Shown here one piece after another: positions 1 to 6,527 of a stretch of 30,379 nt of DNA. A program made the translations under genes and the position numbers. The notes beneath the pieces were generated by a model, which saw nothing but the letters and a program-made list of their open reading frames with translations, ran no database searches and was not told the DNA's origin. The DNA lies in the NCBI GenBank assembly GCA_002372545.1, contig DFHD01000102.1, positions 7,105-37,483 of the forward strand, given 5' to 3'. This stretch comes from Lachnospiraceae bacterium UBA3732 (GTDB lineage: Bacteria > Bacillota > Clostridia > Lachnospirales > Lachnospiraceae). Numbering within the stretch: the first letter of the stretch is position 1; the number at the start of each line of letters is the position of its first letter.

Positions 1-612
1 GAGATTACGTTCCGTCTGGAATCCAATGAGGAGACGCTGGCGGCGTATCCCTACCCCTTTGTTCTGGAAATCCGCTACATTCTTGATCATAAGCGGATCA
101 CAACGGAATGGGTGGTTAAGAATCCGGGAGAAAAGCCGATGCATTTCCAGATCGGCGGACATCCTGCCTTTTGCTGTCCCCTGGATAAGAAGAAAAAAAT
201 GGAGGACTACTGGATTGCCTTTGATTCGGATAAACCGATCCGCTATCGTCTTCTGAACGGAGAGGGACTTCTGGAAGATGAGGTTTACACCTGGGAGACC
301 GATGGCGGCGTTGCTCCGCTGGATCCCCACATGTTTGACAGGGACGCATTGATCATCGAGGGCGGCCAGGCGGAGAAGGTCAGCATCCTGAGTCCGGACA
401 GGATGGATGTGCTTTCCGTATCCTTCCAATCCCCACTTTTCGGACTCTGGACACCGGCCGGGAAGGGCGCTCCCTTCCTGTGCATAGAGCCCTGGTACGG
501 AAGGGCTGACCGGGCGGATTTTGAGGGCTCGATCGAAAAGAGAGAATATGACAACTGTGTTTCGCCGGGAGACCGTTTTTCCGCTGAATATACTATAGAA
601 ATTGCCGAATAA
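1..612 (+). CDS. LacX-type aldose 1-epimerase family protein, 3' part
   Basis: The frame is open from base 1 to the TAA at 610-612, so the 5' end lies outside the window and about 203 C-terminal residues are visible. The motif IGGHPAFCCPL matches the aldose 1-epimerase/LacX branch of the galactose-mutarotase fold, where the His belongs to the sugar-binding site and helps open the pyranose ring. The family interconverts alpha and beta anomers of aldoses in the cytoplasm; substrates of LacX-like members are poorly defined. The C-terminal part (PLFGLWTPAGKGAPFLCIEPWYG) is also typical of the fold. No other sugar gene is visible next to it, so the substrate cannot be inferred. It is followed by 213 bases before hup, which has its own promoter, so it probably ends a separate transcription unit. 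Confidence 0.85.
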   Translation, partial: EITFRLESNEETLAAYPYPFVLEIRYILDHKRITTEWVVKNPGEKPMHFQIGGHPAFCCPLDKKKKMEDYWIAFDSDKPIRYRLLNGEGLLEDEVYTWETDGGVAPLDPHMFDRDALIIEGGQAEKVSILSPDRMDVLSVSFQSPLFGLWTPAGKGAPFLCIEPWYGRADRADFEGSIEKREYDNCVSPGDRFSAEYTIEIAE

Positions 613-616
613 GGGT

Positions 617-698
617 TACTTTTCACAGTTCACAATATAAAAGAACAAATACGGCTGATTTAGGCGTGTTTTGGCCTTTGCAATTCCCGTGAAAAGTA
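617..698. repeat. Widely spaced inverted repeat upstream of hup
   Basis: TACTTTTCAC at 617-626 and its exact reverse complement GTGAAAAGTA at 689-698 flank 62 bases directly after the mutarotase stop. There is no T-run right after the second arm, so it is not a standard terminator. It could be a long-range RNA stem at the 3' end of the upstream transcript or a pair of protein sites upstream of the hup promoter. Only the inverted repeat itself is seen. Confidence 0.5.
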
Positions 699-729
699 CA
701 AATAAAAAGGGTTTTTGGGGTATAAAAGC

Positions 730-758
730 TTGACAAACAGCCTAAAAAAACGTATAAC
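730..758 (+). promoter_or_regulatory. Sigma-A promoter of hup
   Basis: TTGACA at 730-735, a 17-base spacer, and TATAAC at 753-758. The start of transcription would be near 765, giving a leader of about 60 bases. The near-consensus boxes fit strong expression of a nucleoid protein. Confidence 0.8.
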
Positions 759-825
759 AGAATAAGGGTTGTTACAGAGGGTAATAGCCGAATAGAAACA
801 ATTCATTTTGAGGAGGATTTATAGA

Positions 826-1098
826 ATGAACAAGACTGAGTTAGTTGCCGCTGTAGCTGCCAAGGCAGAAATTACCAAGGCTGATGCTGAGAAGGCTGTT
901 AAAGCATTTACAGATGTTGTTGCTGAAGAGCTTAAGGCTGGCGGAAAGGTTCAGCTGGTTGGCTTCGGTACATTCGAAGTATCCAAGAGAGAAGCACGTA
1001 CAGGCCACAATCCGAGAACAGGCGAGACTCTGAAGATCAAGGCTTCCAAGACTCCCAAGTTCAAGGCCGGCAAGGCTCTGAAGGATTCCATCAACTAA
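826..1098 (+). CDS. hup: HU family DNA-binding protein
   Basis: A 90-residue protein, the usual HU length. HU is a dimeric nucleoid protein that bends and compacts DNA without strong sequence preference. The family signature GFGTFEVSKREARTGHNP runs across the first DNA-binding beta arm, followed by a short C-terminal part (KASKTPKFKAGKALKDSIN). The start is the ATG at 826, served by AGGAGG at 811-816; the in-frame TTG at 808 is upstream of that site and is not needed. It has its own near-consensus promoter and an intrinsic terminator right after the stop, so it appears monocistronic. Codon choice is strongly biased, as expected for an abundant protein. Its position just before an RqcP gene is conserved in many Clostridia. 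Confidence 0.97.
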   Translation: MNKTELVAAVAAKAEITKADAEKAVKAFTDVVAEELKAGGKVQLVGFGTFEVSKREARTGHNPRTGETLKIKASKTPKFKAGKALKDSIN

Positions 1099-1118
1099 TT
1101 TAAAGCGTATGATGAAGG

Positions 1119-1150
1119 AAACCCTGCAGGAAGCTGCAGGGTTTTCTTTT
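1119..1150 (+). terminator. Intrinsic terminator of hup
   Basis: AAACCCTGCAG (1119-1129) pairs with CTGCAGGGTTT (1134-1144) over a GAAG loop, and the second arm runs into a T-rich tail ending near 1150. This is a textbook Rho-independent terminator 20 bases after the hup stop. Confidence 0.9.
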
Positions 1151-1215
1151 TCTGAGTATCTAGTGCTTCCGTTTTTAATTAACACGACTATTTCTTGCCT
1201 GCTTATCCATGGCGC

Positions 1216-1316
1216 CCTGGCATTTCATGCCAGGCAAGTCTTGCAGTGCAAGACTTGGTTTTGCCTAAGCAAAACGCGTGTGGCTATGCCACATCGGATT
1301 TTCAGAGAAAATCCGA
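1216..1316. repeat. Array of five contiguous hairpins between hup and rqcP
   Basis: Five palindromes follow each other almost without spacers. (1) CCTGGCAT/ATGCCAGG at 1216-1234, loop TTC. (2) CAAGTCTTGC/GCAAGACTTG at 1235-1257, loop AGT. (3) GTTTTGC/GCAAAAC at 1258-1275, loop CTAA. (4) TGTGGC/GCCACA at 1279-1293, loop TAT. (5) TCGGATTTTC/GAAAATCCGA at 1294-1316, loop AGA. Stems are perfect, 6 to 10 bp, and the arms differ from one hairpin to the next. There is no T-run. The array lies after the hup terminator, in a 307-base gap before rqcP that holds no credible gene. It could be a structured leader of rqcP, an RNA, or a dispersed palindromic repeat. Confidence 0.85.
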
Positions 1317-1405
1317 CCTAGAATAGCACAGTTCAAAAATCTAAAAAATTTTCCTTAGGTGCGCCGATGGCGTGCGTGAACAGAAGGAAAGAAAAGGAGG
1401 CCGCA

Positions 1406-1645
1406 ATGCGACTGGATAAATATCTGAAGGTCAGCCGTCTGATCAAACGAAGAACGGTGGCCAATGAGGCCTGCGATGCAGGCCGGGTAAGCGTAAATGG
1501 AAAGCCCGCCAGGGCGTCTTATGATGTAAAAACGGGGGATGTGATCGAGATCACCTTCGGTAATAAAACCGTAAAAGCAGAGGTTCTCCGGGTCGCGGAG
1601 ACCGTACGTAAAGAAGAAACGGCAGACATGTACAAAATCCTGTAG
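1406..1645 (+). CDS. rqcP: RNA-binding S4 domain protein, RqcP (YabO) family
   Basis: A 79-residue protein that is almost entirely one S4 RNA-binding domain. The opening MRLDKYLKVSRLIKRRT and the end KKEETADMYKIL closely match Bacillus subtilis RqcP/YabO. That protein binds the 50S subunit and 23S rRNA/tRNA and works with RqcH in C-terminal alanine tailing of stalled nascent chains (ribosome-associated quality control). The start is the ATG at 1406 with AAAAGGAGG at 1392-1400; an in-frame ATG at 1367 would add 13 non-conserved residues and has no ribosome site. The upstream hup gene matches the usual clostridial order, but the expected downstream yabP/yabQ/divIC genes are missing: the next gene is convergent. 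No clear promoter was found; a hairpin array precedes it. Confidence 0.93.
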   Translation: MRLDKYLKVSRLIKRRTVANEACDAGRVSVNGKPARASYDVKTGDVIEITFGNKTVKAEVLRVAETVRKEETADMYKIL

Positions 1646-1664
1646 CAGGCCGTCGCAGGACAGC

Positions 1665-1758
1665 CTCCGGCTGCAGTGGCAGAAAGATACAGTACATACG
1701 CTCGGCCGCAGTAGCAGAAAGCTGTGGAACAGTCCCCTCGGCTGCAGTAACAGAAAAG
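1665..1758. repeat. Three degenerate 36-bp direct repeats in a convergent gap
   Basis: Related segments begin at 1665, 1701 and 1737: CTCCGGCTGCAGTGGCAGAA, CTCGGCCGCAGTAGCAGAAA and CTCGGCTGCAGTAACAGAAA. The 36-base spacing is exact, and the sequence between them is also partly shared (ACAGT about 25 to 30 bases in). They fill the gap between the convergent rqcP and LTA-synthase-like genes, where no clear intrinsic terminator is visible. Confidence 0.7.
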
Positions 1759-1765
1759 ATGCAGA

Positions 1766-3820
1766 TCAGTAGGAGATGGAGAATTCCTCCGTCCAGTCCG
1801 AGATCACCGCTTCGGAGTAGGTGAGGATGGACAGGGTGACCGTAACCTTTCCCTCCCAGTGTTCCGGAAGAACCGCGGGAGAATTCTCTTCTGCTTCTTC
1901 GTTCAGGCTAAAAAAGTGATTGCCTTCATTAGAGAATATGCCTCTGTCATATTCCGGAAGAATACTATCCTTGCTGAGCGGCATGGCAAGATCCGCAGAA
2001 TAAATGGTCTTCCCTTCCGCAAGCGAGGCAGCGTCATCCTTTTCCAGAAGAAACTCGGCGGAATGGGTACCGTCGTTTACAGTAACGTAGACTCTTGCCA
2101 TGTAGTTCATGGTAGAGGGATGGTCTGTGACCAGGGACGCGCTCAGCCTGTAATACCCTTTCTCTTCATTTTCTTTGAGGGAGAGGGTTATTTTTGTGTC
2201 TTTCAGGAGCTCGTCTACCCTGGAAAGAAAGTCTGCATCGGAGTCATCTTCGATCCGGGCAAGCTTCGTCATAAAGTCGGAATGCATCTTCAGCTGGGTA
2301 TTCATTTCTTCATAGCCATCCCGTTCCAGAAGGGTAGGAACGCCGGAAAAAAGATCTGTTCCCAGCCCAAGCCTGTGGCCGGGGATATCCGCTCCCAGAG
2401 CAGACAGGGTTGTAGGAAAAAGGTCGAAGGTGGAGTAGAGACGGGGGGATCTGTCTGAGGCGGTTTCTGTGCTGCCACCCGCCTGACTATCCATAAGATC
2501 ATCTTCCCGGCTGCCGGCCGGAGCCGGATTGATCACGGAAACATACACCTTCCGCTGATAATCATCCGGAACAAGACGGTTGAAATCCTTATCCATGGTC
2601 GGATGATCTCCGGAAATGATGATCGTAGTGTTCTCATAGAAATCCTGGGTCTCACACCATGCGATAAAGGCAGCAACCTGCCTGTCGGAGCAGGCAACGG
2701 CATTTTTGTAGGAATCATCGAAGACGTCCCCGCAAAGGCGGCAGGTGTATCCATCCTCGAAGTGAGTATCCACGGTGAGAAGGGTCAGATTGAAGGGCGA
2801 ATCCTGCCGGGAAAGCTGCTGCAGCTCCTCCCGGGCAAACTGAAAGAGCTTTTCATCCTCGTAGCCCCAGAATACCATGTAGTCATCGGGAATGTTTCCG
2901 GCGTCTTTTTCATACACATAATCATGGATCTGGTAATCGCCATGTGAGGTATAGTACAGATCCCTGCCGCCGAAGCCGGCGTCGGAGCCGATGAGAAAGG
3001 TGTTTGTATATCCGTTAGCTTTCAAAATGTCTCCCAGCGTAGTTACAGTCGGAAAAAAGGCATCCTGGGTGAACATGGAGTTTCTCTGAATAGGAATAAT
3101 GAGAGGCAGACCGGAGGTTTCAGCAAACATAGCGCCCATAGTCCAGTCTGTTCCGTAGAGAGAAAGGGCTCCGTTGGGCTGGGAAGAGGAGCCGGCAAAG
3201 GTCTGCGTGCGGGAAGCAAGGGCAGTCAGGTTAGGGATCAGGCTTTCCGGCATGATGCCGCCGTTTTCGGTATCTCCGTAGGTCAGCTCCATGGATTCCA
3301 GGTAAATATAGATGAGGTTCCGCTTCTTTTCGGGGAAGGTGATATGTACCCCGGCCGGATCTGCATAGTTTTCTTCGATGTAATAGGAGTTTCTTCTGCC
3401 ATACCGGATATAGTCTCCCAGACCCACGCGGTTCCAAAGGAGCATAATGGAAATCCCTGACAGGAGAAGAGAGGTCAGAATAACGGAGAGTGTCAGAAGT
3501 GTGCGTGTTTTCCGGGGGGAGCCAGGTGTACTGCTGTTCTGTGTGGCGGCGATACGCCGGGGAATCCATAAGTACAGGGTCAGAATGAGCACAAAAAGAA
3601 TGGCGGCCGGCAGAGCGGCCGTCATGAGATATTTGGGGATCATTCCGGCTCCTGTTCCCTTCAGGGAGTTTTCCAGCTGAAAGATGATAGTGGAAAAGGA
3701 GAGACTGCTCCAGGTACGCCGCACCCAGAGGGCGGTGAAAAAGAGCAGGAGCCCAAACCCCAGAAGAAAAAAGGAGAGAATGGTCAAAATGAATATCAGG
3801 ATTTTTTTTATCTTTTTCAT
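1766..3820 (-). CDS. LTA synthase family sulfatase-fold membrane protein
   Basis: A 684-residue membrane enzyme of the LtaS/MdoB (alkaline-phosphatase fold) family, which transfers glycerol-phosphate or related headgroups onto envelope glycans or lipids outside the cell. Three hydrophobic segments lie at about 7-30, 64-85 and 107-130, then a large extracellular domain. Active-site features are in the expected order: YLESME at 173-178 (Glu metal ligand), the nucleophile region GTDWTMGAM with Thr227, and SGDHPTMD at 403-410 (Asp405/His406 ligands). The last 150 residues look like an extra beta-rich domain. It starts 3 bases after the stop of the repeat-tailed membrane protein with only a weak ribosome site, which suggests translational coupling in a two-gene operon. 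LtaS usually has five membrane helices, so this may be a paralogue modifying another polymer rather than the main LTA synthase. Confidence 0.85.
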   Translation of the reverse strand: MKKIKKILIFILTILSFFLLGFGLLLFFTALWVRRTWSSLSFSTIIFQLENSLKGTGAGMIPKYLMTAALPAAILFVLILTLYLWIPRRIAATQNSSTPGSPRKTRTLLTLSVILTSLLLSGISIMLLWNRVGLGDYIRYGRRNSYYIEENYADPAGVHITFPEKKRNLIYIYLESMELTYGDTENGGIMPESLIPNLTALASRTQTFAGSSSQPNGALSLYGTDWTMGAMFAETSGLPLIIPIQRNSMFTQDAFFPTVTTLGDILKANGYTNTFLIGSDAGFGGRDLYYTSHGDYQIHDYVYEKDAGNIPDDYMVFWGYEDEKLFQFAREELQQLSRQDSPFNLTLLTVDTHFEDGYTCRLCGDVFDDSYKNAVACSDRQVAAFIAWCETQDFYENTTIIISGDHPTMDKDFNRLVPDDYQRKVYVSVINPAPAGSREDDLMDSQAGGSTETASDRSPRLYSTFDLFPTTLSALGADIPGHRLGLGTDLFSGVPTLLERDGYEEMNTQLKMHSDFMTKLARIEDDSDADFLSRVDELLKDTKITLSLKENEEKGYYRLSASLVTDHPSTMNYMARVYVTVNDGTHSAEFLLEKDDAASLAEGKTIYSADLAMPLSKDSILPEYDRGIFSNEGNHFFSLNEEAEENSPAVLPEHWEGKVTVTLSILTYSEAVISDWTEEFSISY

Positions 3821-3823
3821 TTT

Positions 3824-4891
3824 TTAGTCCAGAACATCCGGTAAGTAGTACCATTTCCCATCTGCCTGATAACAGTAGAAGGTGTGTGCGGAAACGCCTT
3901 CATCCTTCGAGTAATAACCGAAGTAATCATAAACGTCGCCCTCTGCGCCGGTTACCTTGATCTTGGCCGAAATCTGGGCAATTTGGGTAACTGGGATATG
4001 TATACCCTCCTCTTCCAACTCTTCCCTGAAGTCTGCAACAGCATCGTTAGAGATGATGCGGTCGGTGTGGCACTCCACTACCGTGATCGTGAAAGTACTG
4101 TCTGAAGAAAGATCCCACTCATCAAAATAGTCGTCTTCATAGCATTCCTTCAGAGTGGAGGGGAGGGTAAAGTAGTATGAATCTTCTTTGGCAAGATATC
4201 TTTCTATTTCAGCTTGCGCACTCTTGGGAATGGAGGCCCGGATCATTCTGTCAATATCGTGACTTCCCCAGCCATTCAGAAAGGCTTCCAGGGCGGCCTC
4301 CGGGGATTTGGCGTTCCATTTATCCTTCTTTTTGAAGACGGTGAAGAAGAGGGCTGCGCCGATGATGAGGACGGCAGCCGCACATCCGATGATAATGAAC
4401 AGCTTTTTCTTTGAACCGCCGGCTTTTTTAGGGTGAACCGCCGGGGGATTGCTGCCTGAGACAGGTTCTGCCGGCTGGTTTCCGTAAACCTGCTGTGCCT
4501 CGTTGTAAACCTGCTGCCCCTGTCCGTAGGTGCTTTGCTGGTAGCCCGGCTGAGGCTGTCCGTAGCCCGGGGCCTGCTGAACGTAAGGATTTTGCTGGTA
4601 GCCCTGCTGAGGCTGTCCGTAGCCTTGCGCCTGCTGGCCGTAGGGATTTTGCTGATAGCCCTGCTGAGGCTGTCCGTAGCCCTGCGCCTGCTGGCCGTAG
4701 GGATTTTGCTGGTAGCCCTGCTGAGGCTGTCCGTAGCCCTGCGCCTGCTGGCCGTAAGGGTTTTGCTGATAGCCCTGCTGAGGCTGTCCGTAGCCCTGCG
4801 CCTGCTGAACGTAAGGATTTTGCTGGTAGCCCTGCTGAGGCTGTCCGTAGCCCGTAGTCTGTTCATTGGGAGTTTGCTGATTTGGTTCCAT
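3824..4891 (-). CDS. Membrane protein with Gly/Tyr/Gln/Pro repeat tail and extracellular domain
   Basis: A 355-residue protein of no recognised name. Residues 14-127 are six copies of a 19-residue unit of the type GYGQPQQGYQQNPYGQQAQ; the first five are nearly identical and the sixth is diverged. A Lys-rich linker (about 153-163) leads to one membrane helix at about 164-186, then KKKDK and a 165-residue soluble domain beginning SPEAALEAFLNGW. That opening recalls NTF2-like/DUF4878-type extracytoplasmic domains, but the match is weak. The likely topology is repeat tail in the cytoplasm and C-terminal domain outside. The tail is low-complexity and rich in Tyr and Gln, of the kind that can be disordered and self-associate. 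The ATG at 4891 has GGAGGG about 12 bases upstream. It is the first gene of an operon with the LTA-synthase-like enzyme, behind a perfect consensus promoter. Confidence 0.8.
   Translation of the reverse strand: MEPNQQTPNEQTTGYGQPQQGYQQNPYVQQAQGYGQPQQGYQQNPYGQQAQGYGQPQQGYQQNPYGQQAQGYGQPQQGYQQNPYGQQAQGYGQPQQGYQQNPYVQQAPGYGQPQPGYQQSTYGQGQQVYNEAQQVYGNQPAEPVSGSNPPAVHPKKAGGSKKKLFIIIGCAAAVLIIGAALFFTVFKKKDKWNAKSPEAALEAFLNGWGSHDIDRMIRASIPKSAQAEIERYLAKEDSYYFTLPSTLKECYEDDYFDEWDLSSDSTFTITVVECHTDRIISNDAVADFREELEEEGIHIPVTQIAQISAKIKVTGAEGDVYDYFGYYSKDEGVSAHTFYCYQADGKWYYLPDVLD
4511..4852 (-). repeat. Six tandem 57-bp coding repeats
   Basis: Six in-frame 57-base units encode the 19-residue repeats of the membrane protein. 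Units 1 to 5 differ at only a few bases, including third positions, so they were duplicated or homogenised recently. The sixth, nearest the membrane helix, has drifted. Copy number is expected to be unstable through slippage or recombination. Confidence 0.9.
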
Positions 4892-4987
4892 CTTAGATCG
4901 TCTTCCCTCCTGTTATAAGTGCTTTATAGCTGTTCAGCAGCAGGATACATGCAGAATAAGCTTTGTCCCGCTGAACAACCATACAAA

Positions 4988-5016
4988 ATTATAGATATGT
5001 TGATTATCTGTGTCAA
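4988..5016 (-). promoter_or_regulatory. Perfect consensus sigma-A promoter for the repeat-tail/LTA-synthase-like operon
   Basis: On the minus strand, TTGACA (plus 5011-5016), a 17-base spacer and TATAAT (plus 4988-4993) match the sigma-A consensus at all twelve positions. The leader is about 90 bases and contains GTTCAGC and GCTGAAC arms that could form a stem near its ends. Confidence 0.88.
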
Positions 5017-5051
5017 GAAAAACGGTCAGGAATCGATGTACTTGTACCCGC

Positions 5052-5080
5052 AAAAAAAGAATCTGCCCGCACGGGCAGAT
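5052..5080 (-). terminator. Terminator downstream of the BI-1 gene
   Basis: ATCTGCCCG (5061-5069) and CGGGCAGAT (5072-5080) form a tight stem. On the minus strand it is followed by a T7 run (plus A-run 5052-5058). A T-rich stretch also follows on the plus side, but no plus-strand gene precedes it. It separates the BI-1 unit from the next minus-strand operon. Confidence 0.85.
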
Positions 5081-5177
5081 CCCTTTTTTCCGGTAAACCG
5101 GGGAATATAGATGCGCTGCCGGCATACATAAGCCCGGCGCATTCCGTTATTGTAAGTTGCTTAAACCGGCTGCCCGA

Positions 5178-6140
5178 TCAGTTTCTCTTGCCGAAAAGTC
5201 GCAGCAGCTTGAGGAACAGGTTGATGAAATCCAGATACAGCTCGAATGCACCATACATGGAAATGATGCTGGGGCTGAGATCGGTTCTGGATGCTGCCAG
5301 CTTCTTAATCTTCTGTGTATCGTAAGCGGTAAGGCCGAGGAATACGACAATACCTACCCAGCAGATGATCATATCCAGCGTTTCTCCGCCGACAAAGATG
5401 TTGATGGCGGAAGCGATGATGATGCCGAAAAGACCGAACATACAGAGCTTGCCGACTGAAGTAAGATCGGACTTCGTTACCATACCGTAAACAGCCATGG
5501 CTCCGAATACAAATGCACAGATAAAGAATGTGGTGGAGATTGATGCTGCTGTATACGCGTAGAAAATAATGGAAAGCGTGAAAGCGTTGACGATACAATA
5601 CAGAATGTAAAGTCCGGCTGTAAGGCCCACATTATTTGACTTGATGGCTGCCATGGAACCGAAAACGATTGCAATCTCAATAATGAAAGAAATCCAGATC
5701 ACAGCGGTTCCCGAGCTCCTGATCATACTCATCAGAGCGCCTGATTCATAAAAGAACAGGGATGCAACTGCGGTGAGAAGCAGGGCAAAGAACATATACA
5801 GGAAGGCGTTGGCCACAATCTGGTTGATGGCTGTCTGGGAAACGCCGGCAGAATAGGCATTTCTCATGCCGCCCATCGGCATTCCGTTTGCCCTTACCTG
5901 CGGACCGCCGCCATAGGGGTTCTGTCCCGCACCATAAGCACCTGATCCTGTGCCGTAAGCACCCTGTCCGTTGCTGTAGAAATTGCTTTGTTCATACTGT
6001 TCAAATGACTGCGGCTGTCCGTAAGATTGTGAAAACTGACGTGCAGCTTCATTCTGGTACTGAAGCTGATCCGCATAGCTGTGGCTGTTCTGGCTGTTAT
6101 TGGAGCCGGAATCATCGCCGCCCTTCATGGAATATCCCAT
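5178..6140 (-). CDS. Bax inhibitor-1 / YccA family membrane protein with disordered N-terminal tail
   Basis: A 320-residue protein. The last 215 residues form about seven membrane helices and carry family features: TAYDTQKIK, and near the C-terminus GAFELYLDFINLFLKLLRLFG. BI-1 family proteins act as pH-sensitive calcium leak channels in the structurally studied bacterial member, or as quality-control partners of FtsH in the case of YccA; the role in Clostridia is not established. The first 95 residues are unlike standard BI-1: rich in Gly, Ser, Tyr, Gln and Asn, with units such as GAYGTGSGAYGAGQNPYGGG, resembling the tail of the neighbouring repeat protein. The ATG at 6140 has AAGGAGG 7 bases upstream. 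It appears monocistronic, with a 210-base structured leader and its own terminator. Confidence 0.92.
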   Translation of the reverse strand: MGYSMKGGDDSGSNNSQNSHSYADQLQYQNEAARQFSQSYGQPQSFEQYEQSNFYSNGQGAYGTGSGAYGAGQNPYGGGPQVRANGMPMGGMRNAYSAGVSQTAINQIVANAFLYMFFALLLTAVASLFFYESGALMSMIRSSGTAVIWISFIIEIAIVFGSMAAIKSNNVGLTAGLYILYCIVNAFTLSIIFYAYTAASISTTFFICAFVFGAMAVYGMVTKSDLTSVGKLCMFGLFGIIIASAINIFVGGETLDMIICWVGIVVFLGLTAYDTQKIKKLAASRTDLSPSIISMYGAFELYLDFINLFLKLLRLFGKRN

Positions 6141-6160
6141 ATGCTACCTCCTTATTCCAT

Positions 6161-6197
6161 TAATGTAACTATATTAATGTAACTATAATGTAACTAT
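6161..6197 (-). repeat. Three tandem repeats just before the BI-1 ribosome site
   Basis: AATGTAACTAT occurs at 6162-6172, 6176-6186 and 6187-6197 (ATAGTTACATT as read in the BI-1 transcript). They sit 14 or more bases upstream of the AAGGAGG of the BI-1 gene, in its leader. Confidence 0.85.
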
Positions 6198-6353
6198 CCA
6201 CTTGTGCATTGAAACCCATTCGGGATGTCTGTGCATGCAGCTTAGCTGCAACAATACATGTTACATAAGCCTGCTGAAAGACCTCAGCAGGATAAGAACA
6301 TGCTTCATGTTCATGAAGCACCGCTGAATAGTTCATATAGCAAAAAACTGCTT
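6198..6353 (-). promoter_or_regulatory. Structured leader of the BI-1 gene with three hairpins
   Basis: Between the predicted promoter and the tandem repeats there are three perfect hairpins: TGCTTCATG/CATGAAGCA at 6301-6320, CCTGCTGA/TCAGCAGG at 6270-6291, and TGCAGC/GCTGCA at 6236-6250. None is followed by a T-run, so simple termination is unlikely. I do not recognise a known riboswitch class. The leader from about 6354 to the ATG is roughly 213 bases, long for a Clostridia housekeeping gene. The rest of the 387-base gap (6141-6527) holds the divergent ykgJ promoter. Confidence 0.65.
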
Positions 6354-6360
6354 AGAGCGT

Positions 6361-6389
6361 ATAATAACACGAAACTGTGGAAAATGCAA
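6361..6389 (-). promoter_or_regulatory. Promoter of the BI-1 gene
   Basis: On the minus strand TTGCAT (plus 6384-6389), a 17-base spacer and TATTAT (plus 6361-6366). It points away from the ykgJ promoter, whose -35 box begins about 64 bases away. Confidence 0.65.
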
Positions 6390-6452
6390 GACTTATGGGA
6401 GGAATGCCGGTGTTAAATGCGCATATACCCTTTTGGCGCAGGCCTTATAAGG

Positions 6453-6481
6453 TTGACTGGACTCTGGGTTTGGGCTATGAT
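6453..6481 (+). promoter_or_regulatory. Promoter of the ykgJ-like gene
   Basis: TTGACT at 6453-6458, a 17-base spacer and TATGAT at 6476-6481, about 40 bases before the ATG at 6528. It probably drives the ykgJ-cls-tetR group. Confidence 0.7.
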
Positions 6482-6527
6482 AGAAGAGGTTAAATGTATT
6501 TAATCTCGGGTACGGGGAAGGAAGGAT

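Noticed and set aside
1109..1321. 70-codon frame between hup and rqcP
   Set aside because: It is composed of the hup terminator and the hairpin array; no ribosome site.
4511..4852. Possible CRISPR array
   Set aside because: The repeats are contiguous, in frame and coding; there are no unique spacers and no cas genes.
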